From: Adineta vaga
Lineage: Eukaryota; Rotifera
Length of the DNA: 64,000 nt
Reading direction: 5' to 3'
Assembly: GCA_021613535.1 (NCBI GenBank)
Contig: CP075495.1
Location: 4,588,001-4,652,000, forward strand
The translations under genes and the position numbers were made by a program. Below are positions 10,584-23,800 of the stretch, one piece after another. Within the stretch, counting starts at the first letter, position 1, and every line of letters starts with the position of its first letter. Under the pieces are notes generated by a model. That model had not been told where the DNA came from. It saw only the letters and a list, made by a program, of their open reading frames with translations, and searched no databases.

Positions 10584-13500
10584 ATGAAAATGAGTGCTAA
10601 CGAATCTGAATTTCGTGTTAAAGTAGCTGTTCGTGTAAGTTAACATAGATCTTATTTTGTTTTTATTTATAAAAAAAAGACAAAAACACTATTCATTTAG
10701 GTTCGACCATTTTTACAACGAGAAAAAAATCATGATCAAAAAGGTTGCGTGACTATACATCCACAAACGAATCAAATTATATTAGGCGATCGAAGAACAT
10801 TCAAATATGATTTTGTCTTTGGACCAAAAACTCTACAAGTAAGATCATTGGACGATTGTTTCAACCGAAGAAATATTACGAATTATGATTCAATTTTTAG
10901 GAAGAATTGTATCGAACAAGTGTCGAACCAATACTTCATAATGTATTCGATGGATATAATGTGACAATTTTTGCGTATGGTCAAACGGTAATACAATCTT
11001 AGCTTTATTATCTAGTGAACGAATTGTTTTCGTTTTAAAATTAGGGTTCAGGAAAAACTTATACTATGACAGGTGGAAATATTTTATCAATTGGTGAAAA
11101 AGATTATGGTATTGTTCCACGAGCGGTTAAAACTATATTTGATACGATTAAAGTTAGTTATTTGTTAGAAAATAAATATATAACATGAACAATTCCATTG
11201 TTTTAGAATCGTAAAGATTGTCAAATTACTATATCTGCATCATATTTAGAACTTTATAAAGATGATATTATTGATTTACTTGATGTTAATGGTAAAGATC
11301 TTGATGTCCGAGATGATGCAGCTGGTAATACAGGTAATATTTAACGTATGTGTTGTTTTCTATCTAAAATAAAATTTCATTTCAGTTGTTATTGGAGCAA
11401 GTGAACATAGATGTCAATCTATAGATGATGTTGTCAATTTATTAAAGAAAGGTTCTAATGTTAGACATACAGGTGCAACACAAATGAATGATGAATCATC
11501 AAGATCACATGCAATTTTTACTCTTTATATTGGTATAAAATCAAATATATAAATATATATGTGATAGATAGAAAGAAATGTTATAATAATCTTATTTAGA
11601 GCAACGTCTTCATGATAAAAATTCGAATGTAAATATGGTTCAAGCTTCATTTGATGGTCTTGTTAAACCATTACAATCAACATTTGATGGTAAATAATTG
11701 GAAAACAAGAGAAAGATGAAAAGGGATATATAAATTCTTTTTGTTCGTTAGAAAGTTATCTTTCTGCTAAACTTCATTTTGTTGATTTGGCTGGTTCAGA
11801 ACGTGTTGCACGAACACAGAATACAGGCGAACGTTTTCAAGAATCTATACGTATTAATTCTGGTTTATTAGCACTTGGAAATGTTGTTAGTGCTTTATCT
11901 GATCCAAAGAAACGAACCGGTGGTCATATACCTTATCGCGATGCAAAAATCACTCGTTTACTTAAAGATTCACTTGGTGGCAATGCTAAAACATTAATGA
12001 TTACATGTACGCTTACTTTTCATTTCATTATTTTCCTACTTATCTTTGATCACTTTTCATAAGGTATTAGTCCATGTACTGCTGATCTTGATGAATCTCT
12101 CAATGCTCTTCAATATGCTCATAGAGTATGTACTGTATTTATTACGCAAACTTCTATGTAATATTCTTTGTAGGCAAGTCAAATTCGTAATAAACCTATT
12201 AAAAATGTCGATCCAAATGCTCAACGTTTTATTGAAATGCAAAGTGAAATAACTGTAAATATCTTCTTGGTACAAAAGATTTCTATGTAACTTCCGATCA
12301 AATATTTCTCTAGTATCTCCGCGAAGAATTAGCTCGACAACGAACAGTTATTTCGCATGATGGACAATCAATAAGTAGTAGAAAATCTCCTAATAGTAAT
12401 GATCATTCACGACGATTGATTCAATCAGCTTTTGTTTGTTTTCAACAATTAAATGAGTGTGAAGATCTGAATGATCAACAAAAACAATGGATACAAACAT
12501 GGATGGATGCAGTTACAAAGGTAATATTTTTGACAAATATTCGAAAACAAAGTTTCTTTTACGATTAATTTCTTGTTTCAAGGAAAATTCCGAGCAACTA
12601 TATAGTGGCAATATTCACATCTCGTGTAACGAATTTAGAAACTGCTTTACATTCGGTAGTGTTTTCAGTAGAGAATTAAAGAATTCTGAATCTTCATAGT
12701 GTTTTTTTTCTGTATAGGCAAAAGATGAATTACGATCAGAATCGCAAATGCGTGCTAAACGTGATGTAACAGTTGATCGATTGCAAGAACAATTGAAAAT
12801 AAAAGTAATTAACAAACATTACATTAAATCTAAACTAAATGCTTTTCTTTGAAGGAAGATGAATTAAATCGAATGCGTACGGTATTAGATCAATCAACCC
12901 ATCATACAACATTAATAACTAAAAAATCGATACCAGATCGAACTAAATCGGCACCACATTTTAATGGTATCTATAAAAAGGTAAATAACAATTGAAATAT
13001 CTCCATTCATACATATCAACTTGAGATTAGCATAAAAAGAAACTATGTTCTGATATTGTTTGCATATTTCTAGGAACAATCAATTCAACCACGTACAATA
13101 CATTCTAGTCCAGCTGCATTTGATATGGATTATGTTGTGGAAAGATTTCATGGACGATCTCTTGCTTTAGCTCATTCTCAAGAAGAAATTGAAGAATTAG
13201 ATCTAAGAAATAGTGATGAAAAATTAGATGATGAAAGGTTCGTGAGTGTTTCTCGTAGCTGAAAATTGAATGATATCTGGTTGTAAAACAATTTGATTGC
13301 CAATGGAAACGATTGACACTTTATTTTCATTTAGAAAATTTGTTCGTCGCGGTACCTATCGTCTTCGTAAGAATCGCATGACTCCAAGTATTTTACAGCA
13401 AGATGAAGCACTACAAACTTTAACACAATCGACAATGAATAAACAGAAATTAATCGAAGAAGCAGCAAGAAACGTTCGAGAAGCTGAAAGTACAGCACAA

Positions 13501-15552
13501 GATCTTAGTATTAACATACAGTAAGTTTCATTGATGTCTCTCATGATTTACCTATGGAAAATATTTTCTCAGGCTAAAAGAACAATTGATCAAAAGTGTT
13601 TATGCATCAACAAAAGAAGTAAAAGAAACAAATGATCAATACGAACAACACATCAAATTATTAGAAAAAGTATGTATTTTCAAAGAATATTTCAAGACAT
13701 CTATTGACAATATGTTATTTAGGAAGTGGAAAAAGCAAAACATGAATATCATAATTTGCAGAAAGCAATGCAACAAATATCCACGAAAACTACAAGCGAA
13801 AAGTCAAAATTAGAAGCGTAAGAAAAATATATTTCAACCCGCATATTATGAATATCTACTTATTTTCTAGTGAATATCGAAAAAAATGTGATATGGCCAA
13901 GACTCGCCTTGAATCATTACAGCAAAAAGAGAAACAATATCGTGATCTCATGTCAAAGTTATCAGGCAATAGTGAAAAAAGGTACTTATCTTGAATTGAA
14001 AACGATAATCACTTCTCGAATATCTATCAGAGAATATTTGCTATAATTTCATTTCTTTTTTTAAATTTCTTCAGAATTACTGATCTTCAAGCTGCTCTCT
14101 TCCGTATGAAACAACAATATGAAACTGCTCAAAAACGAATACGTGAAGAAAGTGAATTGAAAAACAAATTCGAACAAGATCTTGTTCGTGAACAACAACG
14201 TATACAAGAATTAACGATTCAAAATGAACAACAACAAAAAATTCTTAAACTTAAAACAGAAGGTCTCGTTGCTGCACAAAGAAAATTACGTGGAGCATCG
14301 AATGGAAACACTACGGATGGTACAACAGCAGTACCGGCCAATACATTTGAATTGGAAATGGAAAAATTAGTTGCGGAAAGAAAAGAAATTGAAATATTAC
14401 GAGATGATGTTAAAAAACGAGAAGAATTGATTGAAAAAAGAGAATTATTGCTCAATGAACGTACTGAATTAGAAGCAAAGAAATTACGTACAAGTCAAGT
14501 ATTAAACAAGGTTTGATTTGATATTTCTTCGTTTCAATATCCTTTTACAAAGTGAATAATTTAGAGTTTAAAATCAGTCAATGATAAATTGAAAACTGTT
14601 GATAAACAACCATCGAATCATCAAATGGTTCGTGAACAATTATTGAAACAAAAACGTTTATTAAGTGAACGTTTAGAACAACAAGATTCCGTATTGACAG
14701 CAAATGAAGAAAGACGTCTGATTGAAATTGATGAAGCTATTGAAGCAATTGATGTAGCGATTGATTATCAAAATAATATTATTACTAGACGAGAACGCGA
14801 TGTTCAACAATCAATTCGAACAAGTCAGGTATAACAATTAAAATGATGATATTTAACTCTATTTTAAAAGTTACTATTATAGCAAATATAATAAATGAAT
14901 TGAAATTTTACATTTTAGGGTCATGAATCACATCTTTTCAAAATAGGACAATTAAATGAAAATGAATCTAAAGAACTTTGTCGTAAATTATTCGAAAAAG
15001 TTATTGATCTGAAAGAAGGAGATAATAAAACTCGACGTGACTTTGAAGAAGTCAAAGTAAGACTAAATTTCATCAAATGAAACTGTTTCTAAAATATTAA
15101 CAATATTTTTTTATTTTCAGTCTCAACTTCAAGAACAAAATGAAACGATTGCTGAATTACAATCACGTTTTCAATCAGCTTCACTTGATCATGATCGTCG
15201 TCTAACATCTATTCAACAAACTCATGAAGAAGAAAAACAAATATTACTTAGTCAATTACATGATTCATCAAATCAAATCAAAGAACTTGAAAGAGATCTC
15301 TATTTTTATAAACATAAAACAAGAGAATTACGTAAATCAATGGCAACATCAACAACAAGTGCTCTCGATGCATCAGCAACAAGTATACCTCGACGAAAAG
15401 AATCAAGCACAACTGAAGATGATTTTCCAACTCAATTACCAACACCAAGAACAGCTGTTCAACAGCATCAACCTGCACCCTATCTTCTTAAAATTGGTAA
15501 TCGTAGCACATCAGCTCATCAAATACAACCAGATGAAATTAAAAAACGATAA
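10584..15552 (+). CDS. Kinesin-4 family motor, KIF7/KIF27 (Costal-2) type
   Basis: Microtubule motor-family protein; KIF7/Costal-2 relatives act in Hedgehog signalling and cilia (family knowledge). The motor domain spans about 10584-12250: VKVAVRVRPF, P-loop GQTGSGKTYT split by an intron near 10990-11045, switch [12 protein letters not shown], switch [10 protein letters not shown], then [18 protein letters not shown] and a neck QIRNKPIKN. The KIF7/27 identity comes from [30 protein letters not shown], and the C-terminal block [20 protein letters not shown], which matches the family's conserved DEAIEALDAAI segment. The rest is long coiled coil in many small exons, ending in a low-complexity tail with stop at 15550-15552. 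All nucleotide-binding motifs are intact. The ATG at 10584 is chosen because the one at 10579 stops after two codons. Confidence 0.92.
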
Positions 15553-16293
15553 TTAGATTTTTACGCAGTGAAGATTAGATCAAAACTTCATTGATTATAG
15601 ATTCGTCAAATTTGTTTTTCCTTTTCTCAATTTTCTAATGTTATCATGAATGTTCTCTTTTTTTGAACTTTTTATTTGTCAGTCGTGTGTGAGATGTTCT
15701 ATGTTTTCGTAGTTTTATGTGTGACATTTACTGTGGCTTTTCTTCTGTACATGTACCACAATGAACAAAACACTAATTTATTACAAATGAAAACAAAAAA
15801 AGACATAGATGATAGAAATTGTTATTTCAAATTGAATGAAAAAATGAATTTTCCTCACAACCACAACAACAACAACAGAACAGATCATTTCGATCGCAAA
15901 AGAACTACAGAGATATGAAACTCGTTCAGTTCTAAAGTCGAAATTTTCATCAATTACCAATCAATCTATTTGTACACAAATTTGTTAGAACAAATCATTC
16001 TCTTTTGCATTTCTCTTTCTGTTCTCTTACTTTTTTGACTGTACACAATAATGAATTATATGTTGCTACATTGATCGTTGGTTTTCATTTTTCTTTTTAT
16101 AAAAATGAAGTATTAAGTGTAAAAGAGAGCAGCTCGACAACACTATGAAAGAGTTTTTTTTTTCTATCAACGTGATTTAACTTTGAAGAAGTAAGAGAAA
16201 CGCTGAAGTGTTAAGTTTTCAATAGCATTAGCAACGTCCTTACCGACCATTTATGATCAATCATTTTTTGGAAATTGATTTCAATAATTCATC
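15553..16293. other. Kinesin 3' flank, no gene seen
   Basis: AT-rich, with one 80-codon open frame at 15676-15918 that has a hydrophobic start and then low-complexity Asn/His. It lacks recognisable splice sites or homology and I treat it as probable 3'UTR. Confidence 0.45.
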
Positions 16294-17481
16294 ATGATTT
16301 ATTTAAATCAATTTTATGATCCCATTTCAACTGTACAATTAAGTCCATTTGTTGAAGAACAATGGCATCGTATCGATACTTATTCACCAATTTCAACTGA
16401 TTGGCAAGAAATGTCTTTTAACAGTCAACAACGAACTCATAGGCCAACATCAGGAAAATTGAATATAATCGATCAAGTTGATTTAAATACGTTAAAATTA
16501 GACGATGAAATTCTATTGAATGAACTTCATGATATTCGACGAGGATCTGCTTTACTTGCTCGAGCAAAACAAACGACTCAGAAATTGAAAGTAGTTCATA
16601 CTGATCAAAAACAGAAATCAACAGAAACATTAACAGATAATTGTCTAACAACAACGAATCTTTTACATCAATCCAAAGTACCATTAAAACAAACTTTAAC
16701 TGAGCCATCATATGTAAATCAACAACAATACAATAGTCGTTCTCTTTCGTCGAATAAGGTAGATATTTTGAAAAATAATTCTAATTTTATTCTTTGTATC
16801 GATTTTCTAAGGATTTCTTTGATTAAAAATTTGAAGAAGGAAAAAAACGACTAAAAATTAATATTTATTAGATTTTAAAAATATTTTCTTTAGACTTCCT
16901 CTTTTCAAGTTAATCCTACGAATCAAATGAGAAAATTTCCTGGAATGAACTTCGGTCCACAACCTCAACCATCATTAGCTGCTCAACTTCGTCAATCAGC
17001 CATTATTCGTAGAAATAATCTTTTAACTACAAATGATCCACGTCTTCTAACTCCTCTATCTTCTCCAATACCAAAACGAAGTCTCAATAGCGCACATTCC
17101 AATCGTCAATATCAACAACAAGAATTACAAATGAGACATGAGATAAATTCCATCGGTAGTAATGATGATCAGTTCAATGAAGAGCCATTACCTTCTACCT
17201 CACGACCACGTGCTAAAAGTGCATACAGTAGTCGTTCGACTGTACACTTATTAAAAGCGAAAAATGATCGTATGCGACAAAAACATAGCATCGAATTAAA
17301 ATCTATTTTAATTAAACCATGGAAAACAGAAACATGCAATGATGATGTACTTGGAGATCCTATTCCAAATTCTTTAGATATGATGCATAAAATGTGTGGA
17401 CCAGCCACACCATTCGAACGTAATTTAAGACAGGATTATCATAAACAATTAAGTCAATATCGAATAAGTTCGATAAAATAA
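16294..17481 (+). CDS. Unrecognised protein, about 350 residues
   Basis: Two exons, 16294-16758 and 16894-17481, join in phase 0. The protein is hydrophilic, rich in Ser, Gln, Asn and basic residues, with no signal peptide, membrane helix or recognised domain. Some local features stand out: a start LSPFVEEQWHRID, a middle with basic PRAKSAYSSRS, a charged stretch LLKAKNDRMRQKHSIELK and a conserved-looking tail with CGPATPFERNLRQDY. Such basic, disordered proteins are common among ciliary or cytoskeletal factors, but that is only a guess. The consistent codon use, clean GT-AG intron and long second open frame support it as real. Confidence 0.7.
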
Positions 17482-17883
17482 TATTCATCAATGATTCGGA
17501 GATTTTATTCTTAATTTTATATGTTTTATTCACACTTTTTTGTACAATAAAGTATAATGACAAACATGAACAAGAAGAATAAGAATATTATTTCACTTTA
17601 ATCATCTGTCTGCGCTCTGTTTTCTCACATGTGCAACTAGATGATTTATCAAACCCATCTGACTATATTGAACCGAAGATAAAGAAACAGAGAGCGAGAG
17701 AGAGAAAATCAAATAAAACCGCGCGTCGACGGAATCTACGAGAAGGAATCTTTGTTTGTTAGATAGAACAATTAAACATCAATTCTTTCTAAAAAAAAAT
17801 TCAATTCGAATTTTCTTATTTTTCAATATTTATAAGTATAAAAGCATTATTTTCAATTTCACAAAATTTAATTCTTAATATCA
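17482..17883. other. Gap between hypothetical gene and homeobox gene
   Basis: About 400 bases, AT-rich with a polyadenylation-like AATAAA near 17547 and a short GA-rich run near 17693-17705. No exon seen. Confidence 0.5.
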
Positions 17884-19173
17884 ATGGGTAAGAACGATGA
17901 TCTTCATATTTTTGAAATACTCATCGTATCTTTCTCATAAAGATGATTTTCTGATCAAAGAAGAACCTATCACTGATCGAAGTATTCATTTTTTAATTCC
18001 AGCATTATCTGCAGGTATGAGAAGAAAGATTTCTATGGTTTATTCATATTTGAATTTGTTCTTCTTTGAAGATGAACCATCACATATTCTTAGTTTACCA
18101 GAAACATTTTCTATTCAACAAAGTCCATTAGAAGTAAGTTAATGATTTCTTATCTAAAAGATTAATATGTGATCAATGCATACTTCAGATTCCGTTACCA
18201 TCAGGAAAATATATACTTGCACCAAGTCCAAGTGAATTATGTAAATATTTAAATTGATTTTCTATTTAGATTATTTCGAATGTTTGTTTCTCTTTTAGTT
18301 CATTATTATGAATCTGTTCAACCACAAATGAATAATATTATTTCATCATCTGAAGGTTTAATCGATCATTTAACATCCGAAAATTTTATTCATATTGTAG
18401 AAAATTTATCTGAATATTCAATACCTTGTCCAGTAAGAAAAAAAACAATTTGCCTTTCTTTAAAAATAAAATCTGAAAAATATTTCAATTAGATTTTACA
18501 AAGTCATGTTGATAAGTCAACATCAATGATATCAATCGATGATTTTGATGACGTAATATCAAATCAACCCGTAACAGAATATTATTTTCGTCCAAGGTAA
18601 ATTTCTATTCTTTTTCAATCTTTCTCAATACTATTTGTTGTAGTCCATCATATTATGATCCAACATGTGAGTATTCATCACCAATAATTGATGATCCAAA
18701 TTTATTTTTACATAATAATGAACCATTAACATCATATTTAAATCAATCAAGTAATAGTTTATCGAATAGTGATGTTGATTATCAATGGACAACATTACCG
18801 GTGACAATATCGTCAACGAATTATAATTCAAATTGGAAAAAGATTCATTCAAATGAAAAATTAAATAACAAAACCAAAGGACGAAATAGTCGAAAACGAA
18901 CGAAATTTTCTAATGATGATTTAGAAATTTTAAATTTATTTTTTGAAAAAAATCCAATGCCATCAAGATCGGATATATCAATTTTATCGGAAAAACTTGC
19001 TTATCCACGTTATATTGTTCAAGTTAGTCAATATTGTCTTGTTATCTATTAGATATAAGATTGATGATGCCCCTTTCTTCTTTTTTTTGAAGGTATGGTT
19101 TTATAATAAACGTCAATCATTAAAACGAGCAAATTCATCAACATTATGTCAATTGAATGGAATTTCTAAATAG
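17884..19173 (+). CDS. POU-type homeodomain protein lacking a POU-specific domain
   Basis: Predicted transcription factor of about 290 residues. A four-base first coding exon (ATGG, 17884-17887) joins 17943-18014, 18072-18133 and later small exons; the homeodomain is encoded at about 18890-19022 and 19093-19173. The sequence KRTKFSNDDLEILNLFFEKN, then VWFYNKRQSLKRA, is closest to POU-class homeodomains, especially POU6, in helix 1, the FEKNP.PS turn and the VWFxNKRQ recognition helix. The intron falls just before VWF. Position 50 is Tyr where POU proteins have Cys. Nothing in the upstream exons resembles the POU-specific domain; they are acidic and Ser/Pro-rich, plausibly an activation region. 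A very divergent non-POU homeodomain (HDX-like) is the alternative. Confidence 0.8.
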
Positions 19174-19448
19174 AAAATGTTGGTTTTTTTTTCTTTTTAA
19201 ATTTCAGAAATTTGTTTGAGTTTTCTGTTTTTGCAATAATAGAATATCTTGTGGTCTGTTAATGTTCATTCATTTCTATGTATTCCAAATAAAGTTTTCA
19301 GAAAAAAAGAATTTTCTCCATCAGTAATTACGATTATAATCTTCTATACATTGGGTGTTATAGGGTTTTTCTTATTGCAAATAAAAATAAATGATTGAAT
19401 ACTACAAAGAAAACTATAGAACGACAGAATGAAAGCAGTTTGTTTTTC

Positions 19449-20589
19449 TTAAACTGTGAGGAGAACTTTTTTCGTATTAAACTGTTGTTGTGCTTGTTGA
19501 ATAGCTCCTTTGAAGTCAGCTAATGAATATGCTTGACAGTTAGGGGCTTTAAGATGTCCATGACGAATGAAATCAATTAATTCATGAAGCATTTTAGCGA
19601 ATTCACTTCCTTTATAGTTTTCATCTTTCCATCGACTCATCCAGAAACCTCGACAAGTAAGATCACGAAAGATAAATTCAGTTGTTGGAACAATAATTGG
19701 TTGTTTGCTCATTCCACCATATGTGACTAATGTGCCTGATTTATCAAGTACACGAAGAAGATCACTAGTTGCTTTACCACCAACACAATTCAAACCTAAT
19801 TTAGGTCGAGATATAGTTGACCAAAGCGTCGAACGAAGAGTATCTAAATGTATAAAATTTATCTTCGATGTTATATGAAATGTCGATATGTATACCTTTT
19901 CGTAGATCTTCTTCAACATATATGTGTTCAGCACCAATTGATTTTAAATATTCTACTAATTCATTCATTCCTTGATCTCGATTTCTAATTATATTAACGA
20001 CATTAATATTCCAGAATTTACCTAGCTGTATAACAGCTTGTCCTACACTTGAATTTCCACCATTTTGTATGATTGTATCACCTTTTTCTAAAGTAACAAA
20101 ATCTTTTAATAATCGATATGCTGTACATGGATTCACTGATAATGTTGCTGCGGCTTCAACTGGAATATCCGATGGTATTTTAATTAAATCATTGATTGAT
20201 ACAATTCCATGTGAACGCCATTTACCCCATTCAAGCATTTTAGGTATAACCCAATCACCTGGACGTAGTTGTTCATTGGAAGCACGATGATCAAGAACTT
20301 GAAAAACACCTTCATTACCAAATGTTGCTGGTAATGATGATGGAAGTAGTGCATATTTTCCTTCGATCATATTAATATCAGCAGGATTAATAGGTGATGC
20401 TAATAATTTAATCAAAACATCATTTGGTTTTAGTTGAGCTGAATCAAGAGTTGTTGTTTGATTAAGTTTAAGTACATCATTTGGGGCACCGTATTGATCT
20501 GCTTGAACTTCTTGAACGACATATGATGAAGTAAAACGGCGATGAAACTGGAGATTAATACGTTTAAATAAAACCAATGATGATCTCAT
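19449..20589 (-). CDS. MECR: Mitochondrial trans-2-enoyl-CoA reductase
   Basis: NADPH-dependent last step of mitochondrial type II fatty acid synthesis, needed for lipoate. Two exons, about 20589-19897 and 19841-19449. The N-terminus (MRSSLVLFKRINLQFHRRF) is basic and suits mitochondrial import. Typical blocks follow: SPINPADINMIEGKYALLP with the catalytic-region tyrosine, GNEGVFQV, PGDWVIP, AATLSVNPCTAYRLL, the nucleotide-binding NGGNSSVGQAVIQ, LGLNCVGGKA, GTLVTYGGMSKQP and CRGFWMSRW. Length (about 360 residues) and order match human MECR. The ATG lies five bases after a TTTCAG acceptor on the minus strand. Convergent with the homeobox gene on its left. Confidence 0.95.
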
Positions 20590-20594
20590 CTTAT

Positions 20595-20596
20595 CT
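20595..20596 (-). promoter_or_regulatory. AG splice acceptor upstream of MECR ATG
   Basis: Minus-strand TTTGTTTCAG ends five bases before the ATG with no donor evident upstream in the short gap to AP-2 alpha. Candidate trans-splice site. Confidence 0.5.
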
Positions 20597-20889
20597 GAAA
20601 CAAATTTTTAATCGATTTATTTATTAATATTAAACTGATTTTTCCTTTGACTAAAATCAATTTATCACTACAACTACGATAGTTTTAACTCTAAAATAAT
20701 ATAGAAAAAATATATAATTTCCCTTCCCTTCCCTTTGATATATTTGATGAAAATAGATTGAACCATTCAGAAATAACTGATGTCACTATCATCGTAACCA
20801 ATCATGGTGCGGCAAATATTCACATTTTTCTTTGTTTGTTTTTTGCTTTATAAGAGTTCATTCAAGCAATATTCAATAAGATACCAACA

Positions 20890-23800
20890 ATGCGTGGGGA
20901 TGCAATGCGTGGTTTAGCTGTTTTTATTTCGGATATTCGAAATTGTAAGAAGGAAATTGAAGTTTTAAATTTAGTAAAAATGATCAATTGAACATCTATC
21001 TTTCTCGTTAGGTAAAAGTCGGGAAGCGGAACTACGACGTATCAATAAAGAATTAACGAATATTCGACAAAGATTTCGAGGTAAAACATGATTTTTTTGT
21101 TCAAAAAAAAAGTCTCTAACAATAGTTTCTGTTCATAGCCGATAAAACGCTTGATGGTTATCAAAAGAAGAAATATGTTTGTAAATTATTATTCATATTT
21201 CTACTTGGTCATGATATTGATTTCGGTTATATGGAAGCAGTTAATTTATTAAGTTCAAATAAATATACAGAAAAACAAATTGTACGTATTGAACATTCAA
21301 ATGAAGAAGGAGAAGAAGAAAGATTTGGTTTTGTGTTTCCTAGGGTTATTTATTTATTTCGGTTATTATGAATTCAAGTACAGACATGAAACAATTAATC
21401 ATTCAAAATATTCGAAATGATTTACAAAGTCGAAATCCAATCTTTATTAATTTAGCTTTACAATGTGTCGCAAATATTGGGGATCGAGAAATGGCTATTG
21501 CATTTACAAATGATATACCACGATTACTTATTTCAGGGTATAGAGATAAGAGAAAATCATTTTCAAGATTGTATATTTGAATCTATAGAGATACTTTGGA
21601 TGCAGTTAAACAATCAGCTGCACTTTGTCTTTTGAAATTACATCGTACAAGTTCAGATTCATTACAATTAAATACAGAATGGACAGCAAGAATTATACAT
21701 TTATTGAATGATCAACATTTAGTAAGAAAAGCTCTTTTGATATTGTTCATATCTATGAATTCTTTTTCTTATAGGGTGTAGCTACAGCAGCAGTTAGTTT
21801 GATTGATGCATTGGTCAAACGAAATCCAGATGAATATCGAGGATGTGTCAATTTAGCTGTGTCACGTTTAAGCAGAGTAAGTTATTCTAACGAATAATCA
21901 AATATTAAATTCTGCTTTCTATAGATTGTCACTTCATCATATACTGATTTTCAAGATTATACTTACTACTTTGTACCAGCACCATGGCTTTGTGTTAAAC
22001 TATTACGTTTATTACAAAATTATCCTCCACCAGGTAATTTAAATTGCATAGAATTATATGAAATCAATCGATTATACTTTCATTAGAGGATCCATCGACT
22101 CGAAGTCGCTTAAATGAATGTCTTGATACGATTCTTAATAAAGCTCAAGAACCATTGAAATCAAAAAAAGTTCAACATTCTAATGCACGTAATGCTGTTT
22201 TATTCGAAGCAATCAATCTTATTATTCATATGGATTGTGAGTCAAGTTTATTAGTACGTGCCTGCAATCAACTTGGACAATTTTTACAAAATCGCGAAAC
22301 AAATCTTCGATATCTTGCTTTGGAAAGTATGTGTCTATTGGCTGCATCGGAATTTTCACATGAAGCAGTAAAAAAACATCAGGAAACCGTAATCAATGCA
22401 TTAAAAGTAAGTACAAGGAAAGAGTGTAAAGATTTTTTCGATCAACTATTATAATAATCATTTAGAGTGAACGTGATGTTAGTGTACGTCAACGTGCAGT
22501 AGATCTTCTATATGCAATGTGTGATCGTTCTAATGCACAAGATCTTGTTCAAGAAATGTTAACATATCTTGAAACGGCTGATTATACAATTCGAGAAGAA
22601 ATGGTTAAGTTTAAGATGATATCTGCTTTTCTTTCTAACACATAGTTTTCACTTTTTCTTAGGTACTTAAAATTGCAATATTAAGTGAGAAATATGCAGT
22701 CGATTACAAATGGTATCTAGATGTCATGTTGAAATTAATTCGTATTGCTGGTGATTTTGTTTCGGAAGAAGTATAGATATATTTATTTTAGGAAAAAGTA
22801 TATATTACTGATGATTGTTTGTTTACTATTAGGTATGGTATCGAGTTATACAAGTTGTCGTAAATCGAAATGATGTACAAAGTTATGCAGCTAAAATTGC
22901 CTTTGAAGCATTACAAGCACCTGCTTGTCATGAAAATATGGTAAAAGTAGCAGGTTATATTCTTGGTGAATATGGAAATTTAATTGCCTTAGATCCACGT
23001 TCCACGTAAGCAAAAGATTTGTTTGTATGATCTTAGAAAAAAAAACATCGATCTATTGTAGACCAATGATTCAGTTTGATTTACTTCATTCGAAATATCA
23101 TCTCTGTTCACCAACAACACGTTGTTTGATTTTATCAACTTATATGAAATTCATTAACCTATTTCCAGAAATCAAACATCATATTCAAGAAGTAAGATTA
23201 TTTTTTAATCGTTTTGCAAATGCCATATCATCATTCTTGTTTGTTTTCTTTCTTCTTCAATACAGATTCTTCGTCATGATACTAATTATCGTAGTTCTGA
23301 TGTTGAAATTCAACAACGTGCAACTGAATATCTTCGATTGAGCGAAATAAGTAATCCAAGTGTATTAGCTACAATTCTTGAAATTATGCCACCATATCCA
23401 GAAAAGCAATCACCATTATTAGTTCGACTTAAACAAAAGAAACCATTAACGGAAGCTGATAATAACAACAGCGAATCACAACCAAAAACATCAATAAATA
23501 CCGATGACAGACCAAAACTTACTGAAACAGCAGTAAACATTCGTTTAAAATGCATTCTCTTCCCAAGTCTTATTTTACTTTAGATGCATCTAAATCAACA
23601 ATCTCAACAAGAACAACATCAAAATGGTCTTCTTGTCTCATTGGATACTCCTGAATCGAATGGTGATCATGAAGAATCTACATCAAAACATTTATCAGCA
23701 TCAAAGAAATTCTTATTTAAAAACAGTGATATTATATTCGAGAATGAATTGATTCAAGTAGGTATTAAAGGTGAATCAACAAAGAATACAATGCGCATTG

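Noticed and set aside
13356-13544. Minus-strand frame inside the kinesin
   Set aside because: Shadow of the coiled-coil exon on the other strand.
15676-15918. 80-codon frame with hydrophobic start after the kinesin
   Set aside because: No homology, Asn/His low-complexity tail, position fits the kinesin 3'UTR.
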